This document shows, in pieces, positions 26,000 to 39,490 of a DNA stretch of 64,000 bases (position 1 is its first letter; each line of letters starts with the position of its first letter). A program made the position numbers and the translations under genes. The notes beneath the pieces are model-generated. The model was not told the origin of the DNA and ran no database searches. It saw only the letters and a list, made by a program, of their open reading frames with translations. Location of the stretch: positions 1,728,398 to 1,792,397 of the forward strand of contig VZRR01007833.1 in the NCBI GenBank assembly GCA_013398015.1, written 5' to 3'. Origin of the DNA: Oreocharis arfaki. Its lineage: Eukaryota > Chordata > Aves > Passeriformes > Paramythiidae.

Positions 26000-28900
26000 T
26001 TATTCACAAGAGATGTCAAATCTCTTCAAGGAAAGGCAAAAACTACAATAATAATGAGTGAAGTTTCCTTTGTCATTAATATTTTCAAAATGCAAAATTA
26101 AGAGGCCCATAGGCTTGGGTCCGCACTTTGAAAATAATGTAGCATTTTGCATTCTGGAAATTCGTATACTAATTTTGAGATTATGGACCCATTCTTCAAA
26201 TGAAACTTTACTGCCACTATTTACTGTTAATTTTGCTATGACAACACTGAACTGGGTTTGGTGATGCAATAGCATGGAAAGAAACACAAGGCAGGAGTGC
26301 GGGATAAGCTGGTACCTACACGTACATTGATCTGTAGTGAAAATACAGATGTGTAAATCTCTGAAAACAAAATACAACATTTTAGGCTGGATATTCAAGG
26401 GCTGGCAATCTTTTTAAAGGCTCAGGCTGAGCTTGAAATGTGAAACAAATTGAAGGCCATATTAAGGCAAATGAATATGCAGGAAAATATCTCAGTAACT
26501 ATTCCGTGAAACATAGTTCATCCCAATTAAATGCTAGCTTTGTATTTTTCAATAAATGCAATTAGTAGATTGACTGCAATTTCTGTAAAACTTCTCTGAT
26601 ACATTTACAGTGTTTTAAACCTTTCTTGCACACAATTCCCCATAAGATAAAGAAGTCTACAATCTCAGGGGAAAAAACTTAAAAAGCATTATCAAAATGG
26701 ATAAATGGATTTCATTACAGGTTTTGTTTTACTTATGCCTGGTGTTTCTACATTTTGCAACTTAAGTTGTGACAGAGCTTCAATTTGTTTCCTCACTCAA
26801 GTAATTGAAGTTGCAATACTGTTTCCTGAATATGCAATTTCAATTTGCTCATTCTTCTCCTGAGACTCATCTTTCCTCTTCACAGCGAAGGTCAACAGAA
26901 TCAGTCAAATATGTCTTATCTGTGTCTCAGATTGGATCAGTGAGAATTATAGAGAATGTTCTGTGCTTCACCTGGTTTGGCACAAAGGGATTAGAAGTGC
27001 TTAGGAAGGGAAAATAATTATTATCCTCTGTGTTTAATTGTGACAATAGGTTACTAACAATCAGTTCAGGGAGGGAAAAAAGCTTTTTGCTTGATACTTA
27101 TAGCATTTTCTGACCATGATTTTCTAATTCTAAAGATCTGTATGCATGAAGTGCACAGAACGTGTAACTAAAAGGTGAATGTTGTACCAACACTACATTG
27201 CAGAGAGCCCTGGTGCAATACTGACAGGTACACAGAGAGTGGATTCCAGATCTATTTGTAGTTAAAGGTGTCTTAGGTCATTGCACAGAGTATTCTATAC
27301 GAATATAAATGTTTGATTTCCTCTCACAAAGAAGCAGAGTGGCTTAGCTGTAAAGTGGCTTAGCTGTAATTTAATATTATTGCGTAGTTGAGGGCAGCCT
27401 TTTGCACATACACAAACATACTAGGATACCACAAGCACTATGATTTATCATCTATACTCAAGCAGGCATATACAGTGTGGTTCATTATTCATCCCTGTAC
27501 ACGCACACGTATTTACACACACTTACTGAAGACCACTCATGGCTATTAGCTTCTGTGCTATCTCAAAAAAACAGTATTATTTTGCTCTCTCTAATGTGCA
27601 AACTGTCAAAACAAATCCCATTTCACAGCAAGTTCAGTGTGTGCAGCAGACAGCTCTCTCTGCCCACTCACAGGGGCTTTTTACTGTAGGCCTTGGGGGA
27701 CTCGGTGGCAAGAAAATGTCACCATCACCTGAGCACCCTCATCTACCTCAGCACCCACATCCTACTATCGTTTCTTACAAACTCACGTACGAAAGCTCTC
27801 ATCTGAGTCCTGGTGTAGTGGCACTCCTGTGGCACAGCAGGACTGTGCTAACAGGGGACACAGCACCTTTCCTTAAGGAAAATCACGTCTTTTTTTTCCC
27901 CAAGCCTGCTTGATTTGAGCCCAGCATCTTCAAACTACAAAAACATGCCTGTCCATCACTTGACCAAATGGAGCAATTCAATAACTAGCAGATGTGCAAA
28001 CAAGCTCTCAGAGCATTTACTGGTGTGTCGCCCAGTCTCTCAAAATGCTGCTCTGCATGGCCTAGGACACAGCAGCTCTGCTGAAGTAGCTTGAAGAACA
28101 GGAGCAGGCAAAGTGTAAATCCTTATAGCAGAAAACATGGTTTGCAAGAGGCCACCTTAGACTTCTCTACTCAAAACAATGGGAACAGGTACTTTTCCAT
28201 GTACTGAACAAAAGTAGCTCGACTTGTAGGTGTGCATTTATATGAATTTTATTGAAAATAAAATCTCATGGCATTTTTAATTAGTTGAGCAGCTTTATGT
28301 GACATTTTCCCTTACATAAAATGAAAAATTATCCAAGTGCACGTAAGCACCGTGGAATTTTTTTATCTCAAATGCTCTTCCTTACTTTATTTCTCTCTAT
28401 ATCTTTCCAGATAAGGAAATTTGGTATAAATTTGGTATAAATTCAAAACTAATCTCTGTTAACTACAGAAAATAGAAAAAGTCTTGCTTCTGCTGTGGTA
28501 TCTAAAATGTAATGAACTGTTCCTGTGCACAGCACAAAGCACACTTTGCAGCTGGCTTCAAATGCCAGCAAAGACCACTCAGAAAACAGAAAATTAGCAG
28601 AAATGTGAAATAGTAGGTATTTAACAGCAATGCTTAAACAGCAGCAGCATGTTAGTTTGCTCTGATCTAAAGCTGAAATATTTTCAATTGACAGAGTTTG
28701 GAGCTGCTGTTTTTCAAGGACATGGAGGAGAGATTTTCTAAGCTATTAAATCAGAAGAACTAAGCTCTCCAGGCACATAGAACAAGATGAGATGTGTCCA
28801 ACAATTCTTCTTCACATGTGCTGTACCCATCAAAGGATGAGGAGGCCCAACCTGCCAAACAAATGTTTTATATTGAGCTGGAGGGTTCCAAATGTCTCAC

Positions 28901-29537
28901 AACAGTGTCAGATAAACAAAAGGAGACACGAGAAGGTGACAGGGAAGCTCTCACTCAAGTGTTGCTTCTGTTTCGAAGATGAGTGACAGACAAAGAACTT
29001 TCCCCCACTTAACAACAAAAAGAAATCTCTGACTACTCGAGCCAGACAGCCAGAAATACCAATGCTGTGCAAAATCTTTTCTAAGATAAAGTACACAAAT
29101 ATATTTCGGCTTTAAAGAGAAACCCGATCAAAAGAGCAGAAATTATGCTTCCAGTTGTAACTTTTAATAAGAAAATCAATACCACAGTAATAAAATTTCA
29201 ATAATTTCATTAAATATTAAACTTTACTGACCACAAAGATCCCACTTACCAGTTTAATTTCTTTTCTGCTAGAAAATAATTGTATCAGACAGTTAATGAT
29301 TGGCCAGTAATAATTCATGTAATGAATGTAATAAATACACATTCAGCTCTGTGCAAAATTACTATAAAACGAATGTCCCCAGAAGAAGCCTGAGATAGCA
29401 GAAATAAAAAAAACAAGAGACAACCAGCAGAATATCCATTTTTTTTCTGTGATGGATATTGATTTATGATACAGTGGGAGAGCTGAGACCACTGCCTGCT
29501 TTACCACAGTTAAACTGCATAAAAGCACCAGGCAGGG
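26000..29537. other. Gene-poor intergenic DNA with small duplications
   Basis: Contains a perfect 16-bp tandem duplication AGTGGCTTAGCTGTAA at 27338-27353 and 27354-27369, and an 11-bp duplication ATTTGGTATAA at about 28419-28440. Open frames up to 132 codons (26000-26398, minus) and 124 codons (27539-27913, +) have no family resemblance. No gene was supported. Confidence 0.55.
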
Positions 29538-29822
29538 CCTGTCTCAGCATCCCTCAGAGGGAATGGGGCAGGCTGGGGGGCAGCTGGGGACACCCCCGGG
29601 CACCAGGCAAGTGTGTGACAGAGGCAAGGACCAGGCTCTGGCAGGGGCACGAGCAGACCTGGCTCCACAGTGCCCATGGCCGGGCAGGGCTCTGGCATCC
29701 CACTGGTGCAAGGACTGATGGCACTGAGGGCTGAAATGGGGCCCTGTGTCATGGGTGGGGTGGCAGAGGTGCCATGGGGACTGCTAAGGGCTATTAGTGC
29801 CCTCTGCACCCTGGCAGCTAGT
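29538..29822. other. GC-rich block with a G-quadruplex motif and CTCF-like core
   Basis: A GC-rich but fairly CpG-poor island, with open frames on both strands (91 and 99 codons) that mirror its composition. The + strand at 29559-29589 has four G runs of 3, 4, 6 and 4 with loops of 3, 6 and 5 bases, a canonical G4 pattern. AGTGCCCTCT at 29796-29805 is the reverse complement of AGAGGGCACT, a good CTCF core. It may be an old GC-rich repeat. No coding evidence. Confidence 0.4.
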
Positions 29823-32338
29823 CAGTAAAACCTAGCAACTGAAACAAAAATACAGGAATGTTCACCTCTAACAACCAATTTCCAAGGCAAAGAGACACCC
29901 AACATAAGAGAAGATCTATTTTGATAGAGCCACAGCCTGGCACTGGGAAAGTTGCTACACACATTTCTGTGTTTGTGTTTTTGACTTTTTAAGTAAATTT
30001 ATTAAGGAAGAAGTCAGCCTGGGCAGAATAGAACCTGGGCATAAATGGGAAGCCTGCAAAGGCTCAAATGGAATATATAAAAAGCTTTTTTATATATTAC
30101 TGAAGAAATGAACTTGTTTCTTTTGATGGGTATAACAATTTTCCTAATTTAAAAAATATTTCTAGCACTTCCCTACTATTTTAAGCCTACTCACTTGAAT
30201 AAAGTTCCTGCTAATTTAAACCCATGTAAGACAGAAATCAGACATCAGTGCCAATGTCCTTGCTCTGTAAATCAGCAAATTTCCCTCTCTAGTAAAAGTG
30301 AGATTTCACAGTCAATTTAAGCTGATCTAAGACTGCACTGCTCCTGAACAGGGCAATCCAACTTTCTTTTATCTCCAGCTGCGTGTTCCCACCACTTCCC
30401 TTGTGTGGGCTCTAGAGATCATACAGGCACAGGATAAACAAGATCAGCTCACTGATCCTACTGAACACTAACACTGAAAATACTTAGTTTTCAGCCAGTT
30501 TCCTAAGAGTTGAAAACAGCCCTTTGTGTGACAATCTACAGTTAACCCTTGCATAAATTGTTTGAGAAACCTCACCATCAGACAGAAGCAAAAAAAAAAA
30601 GGAATTTATCAATAACTGAGTAACAAATGAGATACTACAAAAACTTGGCAGTCTGTTGCAGGCAATTACAGTATTTTAAAAGAACAATTTTTTTTCCAGT
30701 TTAGAAATCCCCAGTCTTCACAGATTCAAATGTATAAGAAACAACAGTTAAAGCGAAACAAATTTCAGCAAAACACTAATTTTGCAAAATGTATTTCAAA
30801 TCTACAAATACTTAGCCCACACGAGAAATATGATCCTAGAAAAACACTCATCATGAAAATGTTGTCATTTGCTTCTTAATTTTTCTTTAGCATTTTTCTT
30901 ACCTGATTCTTTTAAAATTTTATGCATTTTAAACCTGGCATCGGAGATTTTAATTTGTATATTTTTAGCAGGTACCTTTTGCTAACTTTGCTTATAAAGC
31001 AATTAAGAAGATCTTTTTTCCCCTGTTCCCGTCTTCCGTGTTTGTTAGATTTTATCTGGACAGAATTGTGATGATAAGCATACTGTTCCTTTCTGAGATC
31101 TATTTTGTGCTGTTTCTGTTTTTATCTGTCTTCTAATGTGTGTTGCAAGATGAGAAAGAGCATCTTTCATGGCAGCAATAGAATATCGTGGGAAGAATAG
31201 GTTGCTCTTATTAAGTTACTTATGCCGTTATCAAGTGGTTTAATGTGTATATTAGACAGGTAATACAGATAAATTATATCATCCTAGATAAAAATATATT
31301 CATTAATAATATCAAAATAATTGGCTAAGTTCTGAATTTTCAAAACCATCAAGCTCAGAAGTGTAATCACCATTTTCAGCCCTGTTCTGATGCTTGCATT
31401 TTATAAATGCACATTTGTTAAACTTAAACACAGCCCTTGTATGGATGGTAACCCATCTGAAGAGGTCTCTATGCAGGTGGAATTCCCAAAAAGGACTTAT
31501 GAAGAGATTCCAAGTGACCTCATGCTGTCAAAAGTAAATCAAGGGCATCTATGAAGTCTGCTAAAACAAGATTTTTATTGCAGTCATAATTTTCCTTCTC
31601 TAAGCACACAAATTAAGACAGGTAAATGTCTTTATTGTAGGCCTTGTGAAAAACAATCAAATGGTAACATTTGGTAGATACAGACCTAAACTTGATTTGA
31701 ATTGAGGACTTAAAAGCCTTAGACAATCTGTCCTATTACTGTTCTCTGTAACATTTGACTTCTTAATGTGCTATTCTTTTGTAATGTTATTGTGAGCTGG
31801 ATTATTACCAATTGCTTGTGTGTGCAGCTTTGCCCCTGTGCACTGATTTGTATTTTTAATACAATAGCCCCAATTCACACACTAAAAAATCAGCCAGCAT
31901 GTACAGATTACAGAAGTTCTGTGCAGAGTGGGTCACCATCAGTAGGAGATCAATGCCTAAACCCTATTTAAGCATTAGGTTTTTCATGGCGCCCTCCCAA
32001 ATCAACAGCTGGGGCAAAAAACGATGACTTTTTAAAGAATGGACAACAGTCATCTGCACACAAACAGGTCAAATTATCAAAAAAGTGAAGAGCCTTCTTT
32101 TAGGTTGATCACGGCCAGAGAGGGAAATTACTCAGTGACTCAGTAAACTCACTAAACATGACAAGATGCTAAACCACTAATGGTTTCTATCTGACCTTTC
32201 CTACTCTCTATCTTTTCGACTGTTTTTTTATCATGTAACCTCTTAAGGAAGGAAATATTGCCTTCTTTTATGTTGGGAAATTGCCCAGAACGTTGCAGAC
32301 ACTACCCAAACAAGGAGTAACTATAATGATAACAAAAA
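29823..32338. other. Gene-poor intergenic DNA with an AT-rich palindrome
   Basis: No gene supported. At 30072-30098 there is a near-perfect palindrome centred on AAGCTT: AATATATAAAAAGC pairs with GCTTTTTTATATATT with one extra T. AT-rich palindromes like this can extrude cruciforms. Elsewhere only short open frames. Confidence 0.55.
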
Positions 32339-32382
32339 GAGGAGGAGGAGGAGAAGGAGGAGGAGGAGGAGGAGGAGGAAGG
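32339..32382 (+). repeat. (GGA)n purine microsatellite
   Basis: About fourteen GGA units with a few AGA/GAA interruptions. A pure-purine strand. Confidence 0.95.
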
Positions 32383-32644
32383 CTTACTTGACCCCATACC
32401 AGCCTTCCCCTAAAGACTCCTATCAGACTTGATGGCTTATTGCTTCAGCAAAATTGCCCGTAGTAAATTGCACCAATATAATCAATGCTATCAAAATTTA
32501 CAGCAGAAAGGGAGCATTGCTGTGCAATCAAGAGATAGCTGAACTTGGTTTTGAGAGAGTCAGGTATGATACTGAGTGTAGCTGCTTAAGAATATACAAA
32601 TACATACCTGTTGTGCTGTCCTGAGACAGAGTTGAAGAGATCTA

Positions 32645-32770
32645 GTCAGTTCTGCTCCTGACTCCATAAACTTCAACATGGCCCTGGTAGATAACTCTCT
32701 GTGCCCCATCTCACCATCTGTGAAACAGAGATAATGGCTTTCTGTGCAGAGCATTTGGATATCTACAAAT
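32645..32770 (+). repeat. MIR-like SINE fragment
   Basis: The run GTTCTGCTCCTGACTCC, then CTCTCTGTGCCCCATCTCAC, then CATCTGTGAAACAGAGATAA follows the MIR core order (ctctgccact.. then ctctgtgcctcagtttcc, then catctgtaaaatggggataa). The conserved core makes this the clearest + strand SINE relic in the window. A 111-codon frame running antisense across it (32560-32895) is not a gene. Confidence 0.7.
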
Positions 32771-35700
32771 AAAATGCTGCATACGAGTTCAATCCCATTA
32801 ACACACTCTTTCTCCACTGAATAAGATCTCAAAGACAAACCCTTCCCTTTGATCCTTTTTTCTGCAACATGCCGTCTGCCAATCCTCAACAACACATTTT
32901 AAGTAGTGTATGAAAAAAAGGCCAATGTAATGAAATAAACTCTGTAAATACCTCATTTTCCCTAGATTTGATGATGGAGATTCTCTACTGTGATAACATT
33001 TTTTAACCTTTGTAATTTCACAAAGTGCTCGTACCAGATTCTGTTAGTCCCTCATATTTCATGACATGTAGTTCCATTTATCTCCTATCTATGAAATACA
33101 GCATGAGCATGACATTTCGATTTTATAAACTTGCAGTGCTACACAAGGAACACTGCCTTCCTGTGTCATTAATACCAACATCATGATTCAGACCCATGGC
33201 CTCTAAGTCTTTCTTTTAGGTTAATTTATTGCAGCAATAAACCAATTTCTTTGCTTCCTTCTACTATTTTATCTAACAGTGTAAAAATTTGAAAAGCATA
33301 TCAAAACTTCAGCTATCTTTAAAATTCTTTTAATATTTCTATGGTCTCACATACGTGTTTTTGCCACCAGCCTTGTGACTACTGGTGGGGCACCCCACTA
33401 GGAATTGTTTGATTTTTTTTGATCCTTATGGGTAGTTGGTGTATCAGACAGTAAAATAATTATTTGTATGATTGTGAGAATCTCTCTCCTTGGTTAAGAG
33501 TGATCTGTCTCAGTGTTGCATAGAAAACGTGCACTATAGAAGAACACAGCTCCTACTGGAAAAAGAAACTGCGGGTGTAGAGACAGCTAGGCAGACATAT
33601 CAAGAGAGAATATGAGTTAAATAAGCAAGTCCTATCGAAAAAATTGCCATAAAATAACAAGTAGATGCAAAGGTGTCTTTGTCCAAGGTTGTATTTGCAG
33701 CTCTGTTACTGCTCTTCCCTCCTGCTACTGTTCAATCTCCTGCTACCCACAGGACTTTTCTTGGGGACACTTTCTCTCACAGCTCCATGCTTTGGTGTGG
33801 TTTTAGTTTAAGTCCTGGGAAAAAGACATCTGACTCACATGACTGTTTCTCCCACGACCCAGCTTTCAATTTCATTTCTGATTCTGGACAGTATAAGTAA
33901 AAAATGTTTAAAATTCTCATAAACTGGCTGAAAGTTCCTTTGTTGTATTTGATAGCTTTCTCACAGAAAAATGCTTCAGGTACTGTATTACAAACACTCA
34001 CAATTCTAAACGCCCATATGCAGATAATTTGAGAGTGATTTTCTCACATCAGATGAAAATTACTTAAAACGTCTCCAATTGATGCTGGTTCAGACTATGG
34101 TATGACATATACAGATTTGAACTTTTGAAATATCATTTTTTGTTACAGGTTGTGATCTTATAAGACAATCAAGACTAGTAGCATTTATAATATATGTAAT
34201 TCTGATGGTTTTAGTTAAGGAAATATAGCTGAATCCAGAATTACTCGTTTTGTATTGAGCATGTTCAGTGGCAATTTTGTCTTAGTAAAGCAATCAAAAG
34301 GGGCTTAAAACATTGATTTTAAAAATGGAAGAAATGAGAGGAGTTTTGTTCCCCAAGAGACTTTTTAATAGAGGGCTTGATTAACTGAAAGTAAGCTAAT
34401 GACTGCAAAAAATATCTTTCAAGAAAATACTAGAAATTAAATTTTAAAATGCAGATTAAGAGCTGGAAGCAGATTTAAAACCTAAATTAATCTGTAGCAC
34501 TGCAAAACCTGTGTTAAAGGTTATCTATACACACAATACAATGCAAATACAAATAATGCATTTTTATTAAGACAAAGCTATTGCACAGATACAAGTATAA
34601 AAGTACACTTCCTTAAAGCACAGTTAAAGCATAGAAGACTGTACTGCTTTACATTGCTTTAATGTTTAAGGCAGTTGCAGACAGCCAAATTAAATATATT
34701 TGCATCAAAAATATGTTAAAAATAATGAAAAGTTTGTGAATTCAAGCATTCAAAATGATAGAAAATGGAAGAAGTCTAGAAAATAAAGATGGATCATCAT
34801 GCTGGATTTGTTTCTAATCCCACCTATTGTATTACAATTCCTACCCACAAAACAAATTTAAATCTATAATTTATGGAAACATCTATAACCTTAAGGTCAT
34901 CACACAGAACTGCCATTATGTGGAACCTTGTAAAAATGTTGCCAGCAGTGCCTCTGCTGTACTCCATAGCTGGCATTTCAGCCAGCCTTCCCCAGCTCAG
35001 AGTCACAGTAACAAGATTTTGAAGTTTAAATCTCTTTAAAGGAGAAAAGCTGCTTTTTCATCCCTTTCTCCAAGTGTACAATATAATTGGCGAAGTATCA
35101 GGAATAATAAGACAACTGGTTGACACAAACCCCAGGAGGAACAGAGCAGCTTTTGTTGGGAGCTCTCATCAAAACCTTGGAAATCTTGCAATAGGAAATG
35201 TTGCTGGAATGTAGGTTCTTATTCAGAGTTCTGACATGTTAGGCCTGCAAGATCTGTAATCTCTTACCTGCTTCCATAATTGTTGTACACCTTTCCTTTT
35301 GCTGCCTGCAGCTCAAACAGCTCTACACTTAACTACTTAAAATTTTTTTGATACAAAAGAAATTCATTGCATTCTCTACTAATGCATCATTATTTGAGAG
35401 AAAAAAAGAAAGATTTGCATTGGCTGTACACTTTTCTGTGCAAGTAGTCTCACCAAATCTGGTTTTAAGTGCACGTGGACATGTAATTCAAGCTCTCTAA
35501 CACTGAATTACTTCCTTCTAATCAACGTAGTAGCTTAGAAGAGGGCACTACTCCATAAAAATGACTTGAACTGCTGTGTTTTTGTCCACACTGCCTCCAC
35601 TCATGTATGATGCTAAGATTTCTGGGGAAGTATCTCATAGATGGTGAGAAGACTGAGCTGGATGTGTTCCCATAAGGAAGCAGTTTGGCTTTTACTAGAT

Positions 35701-38700
35701 GCCTCTTCTGCCTCTGAAAAACAGAGGTAATACAACAAAAAAAAAACGGATTTCTGAAGAGAAAATATTATTTTAACTAAGATTTCTCTGTCAGAGAATT
35801 AATTGTGTTATACTTGTTTCTATTACTTTTTAAGAGGGAAAAAAAGTCTTTAATATAAATTACACCAAGAAATATTCAGCTCAAGGGTTAAGTCCAAATC
35901 AGTTTTCACTTATAGCTGAAACCAAACACAGAAAAGCCTTGAGGTAAGGATCAGAAAAAGTGCCAGTGTGCAGGAGGTTTCAGATCAATTGATGTTGCCA
36001 ACTGCCTTTTACTTATTCAATGAAGAGAAGATGCTCACCATGAACCACAGAAACCAGGATGCCATCTGTGGCAGGTTGATGGCATTTTGTCCTCTCATGC
36101 GACACCACGCTAAGGCTTTATTTTTAGGTGGGTCTGCAATTAAGGGAAGGGAAGTAGAACCTGATTACTGCAGTTTTCTTTCCGTTTCAGATTTCTACTC
36201 TCAAAAATACAACAGGCCTCCTTTTAGCCACACAATACGCCATAAAGCCTTGCTAAAAATCAGGGTTATTAGTTTGTATGTTTAGAAAATCCAATGTATA
36301 GTCTATGTTCTTGTCAGATGCGGCCAATTTTTTTCCATTCTAACTTTGCTCTCTTGTTTTCAGTTTGAGTTACAACCTCTTAAGTTAGAAACCTAAGGTC
36401 TGAGCCATCCCTCCTGAGTGGTCACTGTATCCTTGGTTGCAGAGTGTTCAGAAAATGGTTACTGGTCACATGTGGTGTGAGCTTTCCAACGAAGAAAGAT
36501 GCTTATAAATCACAATATATCGTGTTCTTACAGACCTCTGAGAGATACAAACATGGGAACATCACACACAAAAGAAAACTTCAGTGGGTCCCAGTTCTAC
36601 AGAAAAATTAATTTGATGATAGAGATGTGTTTAGCAATTGCCGAAACACGTGTAGCTCCTGCTTTCAGAATGAAGCTCAGGAGGGGATTTTTCAGGGTGG
36701 AGGGCTGAAGGAGAGGAACAAGGGGAAGAACGGAGGGTGGGTGGGTTTATTTTGGAGCTGCAGTTGAGTAGTCAGTGGCAGTCGCTACTGCTTTTCAGAG
36801 AAATCATGCCAACTGTAGCAAAAGGAAAAGTACTTAAAACCACGATTTCACTTCTTTGTTTTCGTTCTATTCACTCGTACCTGCAACATGGATTCACCGA
36901 TTTCAGCTTTCTAGTTATCTTAGAAGCACTGCGATGATGCCAACCGGTGTAACCAAGAGCTTTCAGTTAAACACGGAGAGAGCAACATTGTACAACCAAA
37001 AGTCAGTTAAACAGTTCCCCGAATTAACTGGTGCTGTATAGCCCAAGGCTATAAAAAGTCTTGACTGGGCCAGCAAAGTTTCAAGCCTGCATCCTGCCTA
37101 TCTTCCTGCCGCAGGGAGCCTTTGTATAGGCTCATTGTTACACAAAGCAGCTACTTCAGCAAAGGAATCACGGCAGGAATTTAGGCCTTATGTGAGGGGA
37201 TTATCAGAAGTCGTTTTTTTGATGGTTCTTAATTTTCAAGGTTTAAGAGAAAAGATGCTAACCCCGGGTCCTGTCCATTGAACTATATTCTGAATTCACT
37301 GCTTTTCGTGTTAGCCCTGCTCTGTTTGTTGGTCCTCATTATTTTTTAATTCGTTTATATTTCTGAGGAAATACCCATGTTTCTTTTTCATGAGAAACCT
37401 CAGAATGTTTCCCTAACCAACTGATAGGTAACTCCCTTTGCAGCCATCCATAGATGGGCACTATTAACTCTGAAGTCATTCCATTTGGATGTATACTACA
37501 AAATAGGGAATTTCTGCATAAGCTGCAAATTTATTTGCCCCTTGGCTTGATAACTTATTCCAGGCAGACGCCTAACCTCAGGTACAGACATTTCTATTTG
37601 GATTGCAGAGATAAAACCATGATACAAACTTAAGTAAAATGTGAGGTTTGTTCTAGTTGGTAAAACCTTTTCTACCTTGAAAAGAACTGTTCTTCATCAA
37701 TTCTTTGGAAATTTACTACAGAAATTCATAGACTAATGGTCTGAGGAGTCCAATTTGCTGTACCTACACATATAATCAATGTTCAGAAGCATATTTCATT
37801 AAACCTGCAAACCACTGCAAACCACTGGAACCTAACTATCATCTGCATGTTCAGTCCTCTCCATTCCTCTCATCAGGGCATTCACTTGGGTTAAATTATT
37901 TGTTCTCCATGTCCAAGCTCTCCTAAAGTGTCGTTTAAATGAGGGACCATTTCATGCTGTGTGATCTCAACTTCCCTTGATGACAGCTCTATCCTACTGG
38001 AACTATGAAACTGTCAACAGCAAGAGCAAAATTTAGGTGTGCAGAAGATAAAAATGGCTCAGCATCTATCCCACAAACTCTTTCAATAGAGGTCAGCAAC
38101 CTCACCATCTATGGGGAAAACTGTAAAGCTCAATATTTCCATCAAACAGCCCAAAATATGGCTAGAAGTTTCTTGCTGGCTGGAAGTAAAAGAAAAATAT
38201 TTTGTACATGTTGCAGTTTCAGAAAATGAGTAGAACAGTACCACGACAGGTGTGGAATAAGACAACAGATCCCCTTGATGTAGTAGAGGTGAAAGGTGTG
38301 CATGGTCAGCCTTCGGGGAGAAACGCCTTGTAGAAAACTGAGGGGGTCTAAGGTGACTTTGTGGCTGTGACAGAGGGTCAGGCAGGCCACACTTGCAGTG
38401 TCTCCTCTTCTTAGGCACAGTACTGCCATAGCCAATGCAAGGTAATTTGAGGTCACCTTTATCAACAGATCAAACCTAAATTTCATTGGTTTTTTGATTG
38501 CTTTTGGGTTTTCTTCCTCCTAAAAAAACCCAACAACCTAACTTAAAAAACATTAACTTATGCATGTTTCCAAACCCAGCCAATATGCTATGAGATCATC
38601 TAGTATGGAAGGTTTTCTTGGAGTCCAGTGCATACTGTGTTATCTTCTTTTCAAAAAGCATTAAGCTGCTGCAGTGGCAGGGAAATGGTTTGCCTGGAGT

Positions 38701-39341
38701 CATCCAGCACATGAAAAGTAGAGCCATTATCAAAACCCTGGAGCCTCAACTGACAAGTTCTATGTAGCAAGGACTGGAGTGTAGCTTCTCTCTAGGTAAA
38801 TTAAAATGTTGTGGTTTATGTCAATAGAAATATGGGATTTTCTACACTGCATTAGGCCCTAGCACATATTACTTTCATTTGTCAGTGGCCAGCAGGAGAA
38901 AATGCAACCCCCACCCCCCCCAGCTGATAAATGTTTTGCTTTTTTGCCTCATGCCAGCCATTATATTTTCCATGGATCTCTCAAAATGCATTTTTACATT
39001 AGTGGTAAGAAGATCTAATGGCTTGCCCCACTAATGTCAGTTTTGATCCTAGCAATATAATCCCACCATTTCCCTTGTATGGGCTCCAATTCCATGATGA
39101 ACCAACTTAGGGAACTAAAATGTCACAAGATTAACTCTACCAGGCAAAAAAACAAGTGAATGGTGATCAATCTGTTTTCTGCTTGAAACTTATTACTATG
39201 GGAGCAGATAGTACAGACTGTAATAGCTCTGGATATACACAATATTCTAATCAGCATCCCCTCCTTTCTGGAACCTCTGCCCATTTTCAGGTTCAGCAAT
39301 CTGAAAATCACAGCAGTGCCTCCAACATGCCAGGGCAGTGA
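32771..39341. other. Gene-poor intergenic DNA
   Basis: Six and a half kilobases of mostly AT-rich DNA. Open frames reach 114 codons on the minus strand (38142-38486), overlapping a 111-codon one (38083-38418) in another frame, and 105 codons on the + strand (35968-36285). No domains, splice-supported exons or RNA genes were seen. A C-rich run (CCCCCACCCCCCCC) occurs near 38909-38922. Confidence 0.55.
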
Positions 39342-39490
39342 CCTCCCTCTGCCACTGGCTCTCAGGCACCCCAGCTGTGTGACTTCCTCAGCCAAAGAGC
39401 AATAGGTCACATCTATATTAAGTTCATTGACTGTCCCCTTATTTTAGTCTTGTAAAATTAGAAGACAATAAGCTCCTCCTCTGTTTTCTC
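39342..39490 (+). repeat. Possible MIR/L2-type fragment (weak)
   Basis: CTCTGCCACTGGCT and CCAGCTGTGTGACTTCCTC follow MIR core order. About 80 bases later TTAGAAGACAATAAGCTCCTC resembles the tail shared by L2-type elements (pattern: tagactgtaagctcctt). Each match is short; the call relies on their order. Confidence 0.3.

Noticed and set aside
26000..26398. 132-codon minus-strand frame
   Set aside because: No family resemblance; ends just beside the hairpin at 25943, with no further evidence.
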